The translations under genes and the position numbers were made by a program. Positions 50,690-59,262 of a DNA stretch of 64,000 nt are shown here, in pieces. The stretch is from Thermoplasmata archaeon (GTDB lineage: Archaea > Thermoplasmatota > Thermoplasmata > Lutacidiplasmatales > UBA184). The notes beneath the pieces were generated by a model. The model was not told the origin of the DNA, ran no database searches, and saw only the letters and a list, made by a program, of their open reading frames with translations. Numbering within the stretch: position 1 is the first letter of the stretch; every line of letters starts with the position of its first letter. The stretch is from assembly GCA_022750115.1 (NCBI GenBank), contig JAKIWI010000001.1:271490-335489 (forward strand). The letters are read 5' to 3'.

Positions 50690-50746
50690 CTATTCCTTCT
50701 TTTCGGGTGACTTCTCTTCGTTCTGACAGCCGCAGGTTTCGCACAT
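50690..50746 (-). CDS. 18-residue CxxCxC micropeptide
   Basis: A very short frame from the ATG at 50746: MCETCGCQNEEKSPEKKE, then stop. The CETCGC start is like the N-terminal nickel-binding motif of HypB and like short Cys peptides that bind soft metals. A TTATCC box lies 40 nt upstream on the same strand. The rest is Glu/Lys-rich. It follows the Rieske ferredoxin gene in the same direction by about 100 nt. Whether it is translated cannot be decided from one sequence. Confidence 0.35.
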   Translation of the reverse strand: MCETCGCQNEEKSPEKKE

Positions 50747-50844
50747 CGATCTCGCCCCCAATCTGGCAAGGCATGAACTCGGATAAGCCCCCGCACTCGG
50801 ACACCGCGCGTCCCGGGGGGCGCCCAGCGATATTCCGGACCGGC

Positions 50845-51144
50845 TCACAGAGGGTCGACACGGAGCCCGGTCGACTCCGCGCTGACCCGGTAACCCTTCA
50901 GGGGTCGCACGGCCGGACCCTGAACGACGGCTCCGGTCCGGAGGTCGAACTGCGAGTGGTGCCAGGGGCAGGTAACCGTCGTCCCGGCGACGGCACCTTG
51001 GTTGATCGGCCCCCCCATGTGGGTACACTTGGCGTCGACCCCCAACAGGAGACCACCGACATTGAACACGGCGACCGACACCCCATCGACCGTCAGGAGA
51101 ATCGCGTGACCAGGCTCCGGAGCCTTCGCGCCGTCGAACTTCAC
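50845..51144 (-). CDS. Rieske-type [2Fe-2S] ferredoxin
   Basis: A 99-residue stand-alone Rieske protein. The cluster ligands are Cys40 and His42 in CTHMGG, and Cys59 and His62 in CPWHHSQFD, spaced as in dioxygenase-type Rieske ferredoxins. It carries electrons in the cytosol to an oxygenase or reductase not found in this window. The GTG at 51144 gives the usual family length; the in-frame extension upstream is low in complexity, and a GAATACTC stretch near 51179-51186 could be the promoter. No signal or membrane helix is present, so it is not a bc1-type subunit. Confidence 0.85.
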   Translation of the reverse strand: MKFDGAKAPEPGHAILLTVDGVSVAVFNVGGLLLGVDAKCTHMGGPINQGAVAGTTVTCPWHHSQFDLRTGAVVQGPAVRPLKGYRVSAESTGLRVDPL

Positions 51145-51363
51145 CGCGCCTTCCGTCCCCGTGCGAGGGAGGCCTTCCGAGTATTCAACGGGCGGGGTTG
51201 AGCTCGGGTCACGCTTCCGAACGCGGCCACGAGAGTTGGGTCGAGAGGTGGGCGGTCGGCCGCCCTCCTGGTCTGGGCCCCGGATGACGGAACAATGTTC
51301 CATTGTTCTGACTCCAGCGGGGCCGCGTTCTCCCGAGTGGCGCACGATCCGAACGTTCGCGGC

Positions 51364-52329
51364 CTAGGGATCGACCCGTTCTCGAACGGCCGACGCTGGG
51401 GACTCGCTTGCCCCCGCGGCGCCAGGGCTCGTCGGCGCCGACCCGGGCGCGAGCGGGGTATCCACGATCTTGCGGGAGTACGGCAGCCGATAGAGCGAGT
51501 ACGCCGCGAGCGCTACAATGACCGCCGCCAGGGCCGCGAAGAACAGGTAGCCGATGGTGGAGCCGACCCATTTGAGCTTCACCAGCACTTGCGAGAGACC
51601 GAAGGAGACGACGAGTCCGTCCATCGCCATCACGAACCGCGTGAACACGTCCCGCGGGACTCGGGCCATCACCCACGTCCCGAGCGGTACGCCGATCAGG
51701 ACCGGGATCAGGAGGTAGGGGACGAGCGCGAGGGAGGGCGCGGCGATGAGGTTCGCTCCGAGGAACTCGGTGAACAGCAGATAAGTCGCCAGGGTCAGGC
51801 TCGACTCCGCGACCCGGACCTGCGCGAGTGTGCAACGGAACTCGTTCTTCGTGAGACCCTGGTTCCGGAAAAACACCGCGAGGGGAGGGCCGGAGATCGT
51901 GGTGAGAGCGTAAAGGAACCCGATCCCCGGTCCGAGGATGTTGCCGCCCCGACGTTCGTTCGTGAACGGGCGCCGCAGGCCGAGGAGCTGCACGACGACG
52001 AGTGGGAGGAGGACGACGTACACGACGAACTTCACGTCGTTCACGGCGAGGTAGGTGAGCCCGACCGTCCCGAGGAGGACCCCGGGGAGGAGCGTTTTCA
52101 CGACCGGCAGCGCGCGCGCCTTGGTCGCCGGGATGAAGGCCCGTTCCCGGTACAGGAGAGTGAGGTTCACAAGAAGCTCGACGCTGACGAGCGCCGGGTT
52201 CAGGACCTTGTTCGTGAACCAGAGCAGCGCGATCGGGGTCACGATGGAGGAGAATCCGTAGCCGATCGCTCCGTTGATCGTCGCCGCGAACAAGGCGACG
52301 ATCGCCAGATAGATGCTCGACCAGTCCAT
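51364..52329 (-). CDS. TauE/SafE-family membrane transporter
   Basis: A 321-residue protein with eight or nine membrane helices in two repeats. The first starts IYLAIVALFAATINGAIGYG, a family hallmark, and the second contains GPGIGFLYALTTISGPPLAV. TauE/SafE proteins export sulfonates or sulfite or take up small organic anions; the substrate is unknown. The ATG at 52329, preceded by GAAGGCG, is preferred to the one at 52365, which sits directly on a TAAGTA promoter box. The C-terminal 40 residues are Pro/Ser/Ala-rich. It lies upstream of the Rieske gene on the same strand, but 219 nt away. Confidence 0.85.
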   Translation of the reverse strand: MDWSSIYLAIVALFAATINGAIGYGFSSIVTPIALLWFTNKVLNPALVSVELLVNLTLLYRERAFIPATKARALPVVKTLLPGVLLGTVGLTYLAVNDVKFVVYVVLLPLVVVQLLGLRRPFTNERRGGNILGPGIGFLYALTTISGPPLAVFFRNQGLTKNEFRCTLAQVRVAESSLTLATYLLFTEFLGANLIAAPSLALVPYLLIPVLIGVPLGTWVMARVPRDVFTRFVMAMDGLVVSFGLSQVLVKLKWVGSTIGYLFFAALAAVIVALAAYSLYRLPYSRKIVDTPLAPGSAPTSPGAAGASESPASAVRERVDP

Positions 52330-52930
52330 GGATTCGCCTTCGGTAAGCGATGGCTGGGCACGCATCCATACTTACTGGTTTCGGATTCCGCGACACGGCC
52401 CGGACCGGGTGCGACGACCGGGAACCATCGCATGGGCGCTAAGGTGAAATCGGTGACTCGAGCGGGGCACCGGGTGGGTCTTGCTCGGTGCGAAACGTGG
52501 GGCGAATCCGCGCGAGGTCACCAGACCGGAGTGGGGGGTCTCAGTGGGCCGGGACCTCAGGCGCGGCTACTTTCGCCGGCTGGAGACGCTGGCCCCCGAG
52601 ACGAGGAAGTCCGACGCCCCCCGCAACGCCGCTCGGGCCCGGCCCGTCGACTCCAGATCCCGGCAGCCGACGTGTCGGAGCGCGGGATTCCTCCTCGCGG
52701 AGTTTGCCTCGGCGAGGGTCGTCGTCGGCCGTGCTGAGCCGCCGTCGCGCGCAACTCGAAAGCCATTCGGGGAGCCCGTCCGTTCGACGCAGGCGATCTC
52801 GAACGAGGTCAACGGGCCGGGCACGGTGCGCCGGGAGACCGCGCCGACAGATCGAACTGCGCGAGCCGGGCGGCGCCCTGCCCGGGGTTCCCGTCAGAAG
52901 GTTCTGCTGGGCGCCGTGCGTCGCGGGGGT
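52330..52930. other. 601-nt intergenic region without a supported gene
   Basis: Apart from the TAAGTA promoter box of the TauE/SafE gene (near 52368-52374), I see no convincing gene, RNA or repeat. Frames on both strands are Arg/Pro-rich with no pattern. Confidence 0.5.
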
Positions 52931-55900
52931 TCAGTTCGGACGCCCACGTCGTGGCACCAAGAGCAGGTAGACGACGAGCGCCCCGGCCGAGAGCCCGCTG
53001 AAAATGAGTAGCACAACGGCCGGAGACAACCAGGAGAACGACCCGTGATGCGCCGATCCCACCGTTCCCCCCAGTCCGGTATCGGAAGTCGTCGTAGAGC
53101 CATTCACGTAGCTGATTCCCGACGCACCCAGGGGCAACGAAGCCGTCACGCCGAAGCAGTAGGTGGACGCAGGGGCGAGGCCGACGACGACGAACGAATC
53201 TCCCGATCCGCCGGTGCTTTGCCCCGGGTTGGACCCGAGGCAGGTCGGGCCCACCGTCACCACGGAGTTCCAAACCGCCCCGGGCGGGTTCGTCCAGGCG
53301 AGCGAGGCCGTCGTGGCCGTCGTGCGCTCCACGGTCAGGTTCATCGGCCGGAGCGCCGCGAGCGGAGACGGACCGGCCAGCGTCGTGAAGATGCCGGCGG
53401 TCGGGGCGGGCGAGTTGCCTGCGGAGTTCCAGGACAGTACGGTCCAACAGTACGTTGTGTTCGGTCGAAGTCCGGTCAGGTTCGCTGTGGTGGACGCGGA
53501 ACCCAGCTCGTCCGCTCGGTCGAACGAACAGTACTCGCCGAAATAGACGGTGTCGTTGGCGATCCCCTGCCTCGCGCTCTGGTTCCACGCGACGACAGCG
53601 AAGCCCCCGCCGAGGGCGACGGTGGTTAGGTTCGTCGACGCCGCGGGCGGGAGCAGCGTCGTCACCGACAGGACCGGCGAGGCGTGGCCCTCGCCCGAGC
53701 GGTTCCATGCCGTGACCTCGAGGCAGTACGGAGTGCCCGGTCGAAGCTGCTCGAAGGTGAATCCGACCGCGCCCCCGAGCGTGCTGTGGCCGACGAAGGG
53801 TCCGACGCAGCCCGTCTCGAGATAGACCGTGTCGTTCACGATACCGCCCCCGGCAGGTTGGGCCCACGCGACCTCCAGGCTGGTCGCCCGAAGAGCGGTC
53901 ACGGCGAGCGCTCCCGGCGCCTGCGGGGCCGGGTCCACGGCCGTCGTCACATCGAGGATCGCCGACCGTCCCCCCTCGCCCGCGGTCGACGACGCCGTCA
54001 CCTGGAAGCAGTAGGGGGTCAGGCCGGCGAGCCCGAACAGCGTGTACGTGGTCGTGGCGAGTCCCAGGTCGACCTCGACGGGAGTCGAACACGTCGGCCC
54101 GGACTCCCAGTAAACGTGGTTGTCGGTGAGGGCCCCGGTGGGGTTGGTCCATTGGAGCGTGATGGAGTAGAAGGTGTGCGAGGGCGAAACGAAGGCCGTC
54201 GGGGGCGCTGGCCCGATCTGGCGCGTGGTGGCGTTGAACCAAACCCCCTCGTTCGTGCCGTGCAAATTGGTCGCCTGGATCCGGAAGAAAAACGTCGTGC
54301 CGGGCGTGAGGCCGGTCAGGGCGAGGAGGGTCGCGTTCGGTGCCGCGACGCTTTGCACGCTGCCCAGCAGCGCGCTCGGGCCCCACTGGACCGTGTAGTT
54401 GAGCAGCGGATTCGTCCCGTCGGACGGCGGAGCCCAGGAAACGTTCAGGGTCGTGGTCCCGGCGGTGACGGAGACGTTCGTGACGTTCGACGGGGCCGAT
54501 CGCTCGGCCCGACCAGCGGACGCCGCGAACGGAAAGACCGGGCCGGCCGAGCGCCAATAGTACTGGACCGTCCCGGCGGTGGTCGCGCCGTAGGCGTTTC
54601 CATCCAGGGCGCAGAGTGAGCCGTTCGACCGGCAGTCCACGCTGCCCTCGACGAGGCCGAAGGTCGTGTTGAAGAACATCCCTTCGACGGCGGAGTTCTC
54701 GACCAGCCCCTCCGAGGGGAACCACTGGCCCCCGCCGGCCGCCTTCAGCTTGTACTCCGCCGGGTGGTCGTAGGTGATGTTCGTTCCCACCCAGCTGGGC
54801 GATGGATCGCGGAGGTCGGAGAACGATCCGTTCTCGAAATTCACGTCGGTGTAGCCGGCGTACGCGGCGCCCCAGCTGAAGACGCTCACGCGATGCTCGC
54901 TCGACATCACGGAATACGGCAGCGGACTCCCGATGCTCCGGTCCAGCGGGAACCCGCCGGAGTAGTTCGCGATCTGCCGGTCGAGGGTCCCGTCCGGGAG
55001 GAGGTGGTAGACCGTGGTCGCGAAGGTGGGGGAGGTGGCGAGATAGGTGAAGGCGAGCGTGCGGGCCGTGACGTTGAACGCGAGCCCGTTCACTCCGTTC
55101 GACGTATACGAATGGGCGAACACGCCCGAGTAGACCGGGACCATCGTCGTCCCCGGCGCGGTCCCTTCCAGGCGGTACTGGATGATTCGGTCGGCCGAAT
55201 TACCGCCCGCCTGAACGTCGAGGAACGAGTCGAGCTGCGGGATCCAGTAGACGTTGTTCGCCTCGAAGAAGGCGAGCTTCGCGAGCGGCCACTCGGTCTG
55301 GTTCCAGAAGTTGTACGCCTCCACGGTTCCGTTCGCGGCGATCACCGCGACGATCGAGTAGTTCCCTCCCTCGCCGAGGAGCTGGATCTGGCCGTTGTCG
55401 TAGAGGGCGGAGGTACCGATCCCGGTGAAGTTGTACTCCCAGGTCCGACCGGTCGTGACGTTCGCCCAGAACGCGGTGACGCTCGTCCCCGCGGGCGCTG
55501 TCCGACCCATCGTGTAGACGTACTGACTGTCCTGGGTGATCCACTCCGTGTCCTCCAGGCCGTCGTAGTTCATCAGGTTCTGATAGAGCGGCGTCCAGTT
55601 CGCGATCGACTGCAACGAGGCGTTCGCGAACGAGTAGAACACCAGGCGATGCGAGGCGTTGACGTAGTACACTCCGTCTTGGCTCCACGAGAGGAGGGGC
55701 ACCTGCTGCCCCGCGACGTGGAACCCGCTCGAGCAGGGGCTCGTGTGGACGTCGCAGTTCGAGTTCGCCGCGAACGCCGACAGGTTGGTCCAACCGGGGA
55801 GGACGAAGTCGTGGGTGCTCAGCGCCTCGAACGGCTGGGCGGTGAAGTTGAGGAAGGTGGTCGTGTTCGCGACCCCCCCCAAGTGGGCCGACGCCCCCGC

Positions 55901-56314
55901 GTGGCTCGTGCTGCGGTTGGTCCAGACCCAGTAGTTCGGGCCGGGAACCACCCCGCCGACCACATACGCCCCGGTCTCGTTGGTCAGGGTTGAGTTGGCC
56001 GAGGTGCACGACGACTCGCTGGCCGGTAGAGTGCAGTTCGTGGTGAGGTTGACCTCGATGCCGCCGAGGCCGAGGCCATGAATGTCTCGAACCGTGCCGA
56101 GAATGATGCCCATCGCCGCTGCGAGCGCGGGGTGCGGGGCGGCCCTCGCGGCGCCACCCCCCGCGTGCGGGACCGTGGTGGAAGCGGGGGAGGCTGTCGC
56201 GGGGGTCGACGCGGGTGAGTCCCGGGCCACCCGACCCGTTGCGAGTCCCGCACAGAGGAGGACCATGACGACCAGGACCGCGAGGGTCGCGGGCGCCGGC
56301 CCGCCTTCGCTCAT
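52931..56314 (-). CDS. anchored surface protein with beta-propeller and five FN3 domains
   Basis: A 1127-residue surface protein. A signal peptide (ATLAVLVVMVLLCAGLATG) and Ala/Pro linker lead to a carboxypeptidase-regulatory-like beta domain (GTVRDIHGLGLGGIEVNL), then about 400 residues that look like a propeller (GLEDTEWITQDSQYVYTMG, YDNGQIQLLGEGGNYSIVA). From about residue 608 come five FN3 domains of about 95 residues, each with a W-x-P/Q core and a Y-C or F-F strand (for example NLTTVALGGGFAVVAWNQ). A C-terminal membrane helix (LSPAVVLLIFSGLSAGALVV) anchors it. The ATG at 56314 begins the signal peptide; the upstream frame is not coding. No ETGLP module is present. Confidence 0.8.
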   Translation of the reverse strand: MSEGGPAPATLAVLVVMVLLCAGLATGRVARDSPASTPATASPASTTVPHAGGGAARAAPHPALAAAMGIILGTVRDIHGLGLGGIEVNLTTNCTLPASESSCTSANSTLTNETGAYVVGGVVPGPNYWVWTNRSTSHAGASAHLGGVANTTTFLNFTAQPFEALSTHDFVLPGWTNLSAFAANSNCDVHTSPCSSGFHVAGQQVPLLSWSQDGVYYVNASHRLVFYSFANASLQSIANWTPLYQNLMNYDGLEDTEWITQDSQYVYTMGRTAPAGTSVTAFWANVTTGRTWEYNFTGIGTSALYDNGQIQLLGEGGNYSIVAVIAANGTVEAYNFWNQTEWPLAKLAFFEANNVYWIPQLDSFLDVQAGGNSADRIIQYRLEGTAPGTTMVPVYSGVFAHSYTSNGVNGLAFNVTARTLAFTYLATSPTFATTVYHLLPDGTLDRQIANYSGGFPLDRSIGSPLPYSVMSSEHRVSVFSWGAAYAGYTDVNFENGSFSDLRDPSPSWVGTNITYDHPAEYKLKAAGGGQWFPSEGLVENSAVEGMFFNTTFGLVEGSVDCRSNGSLCALDGNAYGATTAGTVQYYWRSAGPVFPFAASAGRAERSAPSNVTNVSVTAGTTTLNVSWAPPSDGTNPLLNYTVQWGPSALLGSVQSVAAPNATLLALTGLTPGTTFFFRIQATNLHGTNEGVWFNATTRQIGPAPPTAFVSPSHTFYSITLQWTNPTGALTDNHVYWESGPTCSTPVEVDLGLATTTYTLFGLAGLTPYCFQVTASSTAGEGGRSAILDVTTAVDPAPQAPGALAVTALRATSLEVAWAQPAGGGIVNDTVYLETGCVGPFVGHSTLGGAVGFTFEQLRPGTPYCLEVTAWNRSGEGHASPVLSVTTLLPPAASTNLTTVALGGGFAVVAWNQSARQGIANDTVYFGEYCSFDRADELGSASTTANLTGLRPNTTYCWTVLSWNSAGNSPAPTAGIFTTLAGPSPLAALRPMNLTVERTTATTASLAWTNPPGAVWNSVVTVGPTCLGSNPGQSTGGSGDSFVVVGLAPASTYCFGVTASLPLGASGISYVNGSTTTSDTGLGGTVGSAHHGSFSWLSPAVVLLIFSGLSAGALVVYLLLVPRRGRPN

Positions 56315-56393
56315 CTCACACCCGGGGTGTGGCCCTTTGCCACGTCGGGAGAGAACTCTCGCTCTCGGATAAGGCTCAGCCGCATTTACGCCG

Positions 56394-56403
56394 GGAATAT
56401 TCC
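56394..56403. promoter_or_regulatory. palindrome GGAATATTCC upstream of the FN3 gene
   Basis: A perfect 10-nt palindrome 80 nt before the ATG at 56314, with a TTATCC box (56368-56373) in between. It resembles the GGAATACT element upstream of the genes at 28032 and 30794. Confidence 0.35.
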
Positions 56404-56540
56404 GTCGTTCTGCCCCCGATTCGAGACATCCGAAAGGCCCAGAGGACCTCCCCGCGGGCGGACGGGCTCCCGCCGCGTCGCCGAGCGAATCGGATCTCGG
56501 CCGGATCGGGCGACCGGTCCCGGTGGAGCGAGTCGGTGTC

Positions 56541-57080
56541 TCAGAGGGATTCGAGCTGGGATTCGCGACGGAGAATCCGAGCCGCGCCTTCGCCGGGGTC
56601 ACCGAAGGAGCCGCCGACCTGGCGCAGCGCCAACCGGTCCATCGCCTCGACCCGAGTGGCCAGCCATTCGAACTCGTGCCAGACCAGTGGGTCGCCGAGG
56701 GAGGTCCGCGTGTCGGCGATCAGGTCGATGGGATGGCGCAGCGCCCAGTAGTAGGCGGAGATCCACGTCCCGAACGCCTCCCAGACGAGGTCGTCATCGA
56801 GAATGCGGCGATGGGTCAGGGTTCCCACGAGCTCGAAGAAGGTGATCACCTCCATGCTGGTGATGTCCTCGTGGGCGTTCTTGATCAGCCTGTCACTGAG
56901 GTGCCGGCGCGCGGCCCGCATCCGGCCCCCGTCGAACCGTTCCCGCAGCAACATCACCGCGTTCGCGGAGTTCAGTTTCTGACCGGTTCGGGTCTGCCAA
57001 TACATGAGGCCGAGCGTTCCGACGACCAGCGCCCAGGTCCCGACCAGGGACCAGATGGCGATGTTGAACCAGTCGACCAT
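56541..57080 (-). CDS. DUF4760-like membrane-anchored protein (paralogue)
   Basis: A 179-residue protein with an N-terminal membrane helix (IAIWSLVGTWALVVGTLGLM), then QTRTGQKLNSANAVMLLRER and a helical domain (SMEVITFFELVGTLTHRRIL, WHEFEWLATRVEAMDRLAL). The end matches the style of the 205-residue protein at 2569-3186 (FEWLAVEAR there), so the two are diverged members of one family. Role unknown. The ATG at 57080 is preceded by GGAAGAGA; a CTTAAG stretch near 57130-57135 is a possible TATA box. It follows the winged-helix gene on the same strand. Confidence 0.65.
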   Translation of the reverse strand: MVDWFNIAIWSLVGTWALVVGTLGLMYWQTRTGQKLNSANAVMLLRERFDGGRMRAARRHLSDRLIKNAHEDITSMEVITFFELVGTLTHRRILDDDLVWEAFGTWISAYYWALRHPIDLIADTRTSLGDPLVWHEFEWLATRVEAMDRLALRQVGGSFGDPGEGAARILRRESQLESL

Positions 57081-57159
57081 CGTCTCTTCCGAGCGGCGAG
57101 CCGCTGAGGGCGTCGGATGGGGTGGGGGGCTTAAGGACGGTACGTCGGCGGCGCCCGAT

Positions 57160-57612
57160 CTACCGGGGCCGCGCGTGCCGCTCGAGAACGAGCTTGCCGT
57201 GCTCGTTCGTCGCCGTCTCGATGTGGGTCTCGCCAATGTGGAGGATGGTCACCTCGCCGGGGGCGAGCTTGTGGGGGAGCAGCGCGAGCGGGGGCACCAT
57301 CAGGCTCGTGACCCGGCTGGAGGCCGCCGGAGCCGGATCGCTGCGGGCGGACCGGTCGGGGGCGGGAGACCCGGTCAATCGGTAACTGAACTGGCGGCCC
57401 ACGCGGGTCGCCGCCGCGACGCGCCGCTTGACGAGGGTCCGGAGCGCCTGGTAGATCGAGTACGCCGGAATCTTCGTTCCCGAAAGGGAAGCGACCTTGC
57501 GTTGAAGGTCCTTCGTTAGCATTCCAGCCGACGCCTCCGTCGATTGTAAGGCCTTGATTACCCACTGTCGCGAATTGTGGCGAACTCGTTTGGCGTTTCC
57601 CCGCTTCGGCAC
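57160..57612 (-). CDS. winged-helix DNA-binding protein
   Basis: The 150-residue product has a basic head (MPKRGNAKRVRHNSRQWVIK) and a winged helix (GMLTKDLQRKVASLSGTKIP, AYSIYQALRTLVKRRVAAAT, wing RVGRQFSYRL), followed by a Pro/Ala linker and a short beta-rich end (GEVTILHIGETHIETATNEH). It is probably a local transcription regulator; the family is not certain. It starts with GTG at 57612, 30 nt after a TAATAC box. It lies 79 nt upstream of the DUF4760-like gene on the same strand. Confidence 0.65.
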   Translation of the reverse strand: MPKRGNAKRVRHNSRQWVIKALQSTEASAGMLTKDLQRKVASLSGTKIPAYSIYQALRTLVKRRVAAATRVGRQFSYRLTGSPAPDRSARSDPAPAASSRVTSLMVPPLALLPHKLAPGEVTILHIGETHIETATNEHGKLVLERHARPR

Positions 57613-57636
57613 GGCGACCGGCGACGGGGTCGATGG

Positions 57637-57642
57637 GTATTA
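57637..57642 (-). promoter_or_regulatory. TATA-like box for the winged-helix gene
   Basis: TAATAC starts 30 nt before the GTG at 57612. Confidence 0.45.
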
Positions 57643-57888
57643 CGTTTCGCATCTCACATTCCAACAACTACAACTTCGGGATTTGGCCGGCCCGCCGCAA
57701 TTCGCCGGGCGCATCACTGGCCCCGACCGGCGCGTCATGTTCATCGAGGTCGAGTTGGCCGATGGCCCGCCAGCGAGTTCGGGCGGAGCGTTTTTACTCG
57801 GCGGCGGAGTCCCTCGCCGACCGAGGGGATCCTAGCACGGATGGGCAAGCGTTCGGTGCGGGTCGCGACGTCGCAACGGTAGGTCGGC

Positions 57889-58359
57889 ATGAGCGCGGAG
57901 ATCAAGAAGGAGAGCCCGGAACGTCGCGCGGAACTGGACCAGATCGAGCGCTACCGGTTCTCGGTCACGTTTCCTGGCGCACCGTACGGCCCGCTCGTGG
58001 TCGATGAGCCACCCCCGGTCGGCGGTGACGCCGGCCCGAGTCCCGCCCACGCCTTGGCGACCGCGGTCGGGCATTGCCTGAGCTCCACGTTCTTCAACAC
58101 GCTCGAGCGCGCGCACGTCCGCACCGGGGCCCTCCGAACGACCGTCGACGTCGAGATGGGACCCAACGCCCGCGGGCGGCGCCGGGTCCGGCGGATGACG
58201 GTGGAGATCCATACGCAACTCCTCGACGAGGGCGACCGTGAAGGGTTCAACCGGTGCGTGGAGATCTTCGAGGACTACTGCCCGGTCTCGGGCGCGGTCC
58301 GGGAGGGCGTGACGATCGACGCGCGGGTCACCGCCGGGGCCTCACCCCCCTCGGGATAG
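57889..58359 (+). CDS. OsmC/Ohr-family protein
   Basis: A 156-residue OsmC-like protein. Cys63 in VGHCLSSTFFN and Cys131 in FEDYCPVSGAVREGV are the paired cysteines used by OsmC/Ohr enzymes to reduce organic hydroperoxides with thiols or lipoyl groups. The N-terminal beta part (RYRFSVTFPGAPYGPLVVDE) and central helix are of normal size. It acts in the cytosol. The lipoyl-dependent enzyme genes nearby (61.7-64 kb) could supply the lipoyl reductant used by Ohr proteins; that link is inference. The ATG at 57889 is the natural start. It is convergent with the ABC export operon. Confidence 0.85.
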   Translation: MSAEIKKESPERRAELDQIERYRFSVTFPGAPYGPLVVDEPPPVGGDAGPSPAHALATAVGHCLSSTFFNTLERAHVRTGALRTTVDVEMGPNARGRRRVRRMTVEIHTQLLDEGDREGFNRCVEIFEDYCPVSGAVREGVTIDARVTAGASPPSG

Positions 58360-58441
58360 TCGCCTCGAGCGCCCGACAGCGAGCCGGTACTCCGGTCGGG
58401 AACCTGGATCGAGCGTTTCCGCTCGGGACGAGGCTAGCGCT

Positions 58442-59206
58442 TCAGAACCGCGCGATGCTGCCGGTGGCCAGCGCCCGCCGCTCGAACGTCTTCCACAACA
58501 GCATGGCGAGGGCGAGGCTCGCGACCGCGCCGACCGCGACGTTCAGCCAGAGCCCGAGGAGGGTCCCGAGTGGCGCTCCGGCCAGCGAGGCGCGGACGGC
58601 CGCGAGACCCCACGTCAGTGGGAACACGTCCCCGAGGTACTGGAGCGGAAGCGGGAGCGACGAGAGCGGGAAGTTGACCCCCGAGAGCAGGAGCCCGATG
58701 AACAGGAAGATGTTCCCCAGGATGATCGAGGTCCTCAGGTAGAGCGCAACCCCCCCGAGGAGGAGGCCGAAGCCCACCATCGCCACGGCCGTGAGCACGA
58801 TCGAGACCGCGATCGCGGGGCTCTCGGCAGCGTTGAACGGCACGTGGAAGATCGTCACCGCGTAGACGAGGCCAACCGTGACGGTGGCGAGCGACGCCAG
58901 GATCGGGACGACCCCGCGTCCGAAGTAGAGCGCGAACCGGTTTGCGGGGGACACGAGGAGATGCTCCATCGTTCCCGCCTCCTTCTCGCTGTCCGTCGTC
59001 TGGCACACCGAGAAGATCGAGGAGTACGTCACCGTGGCAACCGCGTTCCCGACGACGACGAACGAGACCGCCGCCGCCCCGCCGGAAAGACCCGCGACGA
59101 AGGCGAAGAACACCATTTGGGTGAACGGAATGATGAAGACCGTACCGAGGACGAAGTCGAGCCGCATGAAGCCGAGGCTCGTCCGCGGGGCGAAGATCGC
59201 GTTCAC
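58442..59206 (-). CDS. ABC-2 type export permease (second subunit)
   Basis: A 254-residue DrrB-like permease with six helices. It has the cytosolic element SEKEAGTMEHLLVSPANRF between helices 2 and 3 and the conserved LLSGVNFPLSSLPLPLQYLG with PLTWGLAAVRASLAG near the end, as in ABC-2 exporters. The GTG at 59206 is the first usable start, but the frame is open upstream to the preceding stop and reads SSIWRTFWVNAIFAP, which looks coding. The true start may therefore be a non-standard codon about 15-20 residues earlier. Third gene of the operon with the ATPase at 60067-61050. Confidence 0.8.
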   Translation of the reverse strand: MNAIFAPRTSLGFMRLDFVLGTVFIIPFTQMVFFAFVAGLSGGAAAVSFVVVGNAVATVTYSSIFSVCQTTDSEKEAGTMEHLLVSPANRFALYFGRGVVPILASLATVTVGLVYAVTIFHVPFNAAESPAIAVSIVLTAVAMVGFGLLLGGVALYLRTSIILGNIFLFIGLLLSGVNFPLSSLPLPLQYLGDVFPLTWGLAAVRASLAGAPLGTLLGLWLNVAVGAVASLALAMLLWKTFERRALATGSIARF

Positions 59207-59262
59207 CCAGAAGGTGCGCCAGATCGAGGAGCGCAGGTCGGACGCGGTCGTGGACGTCCCCC

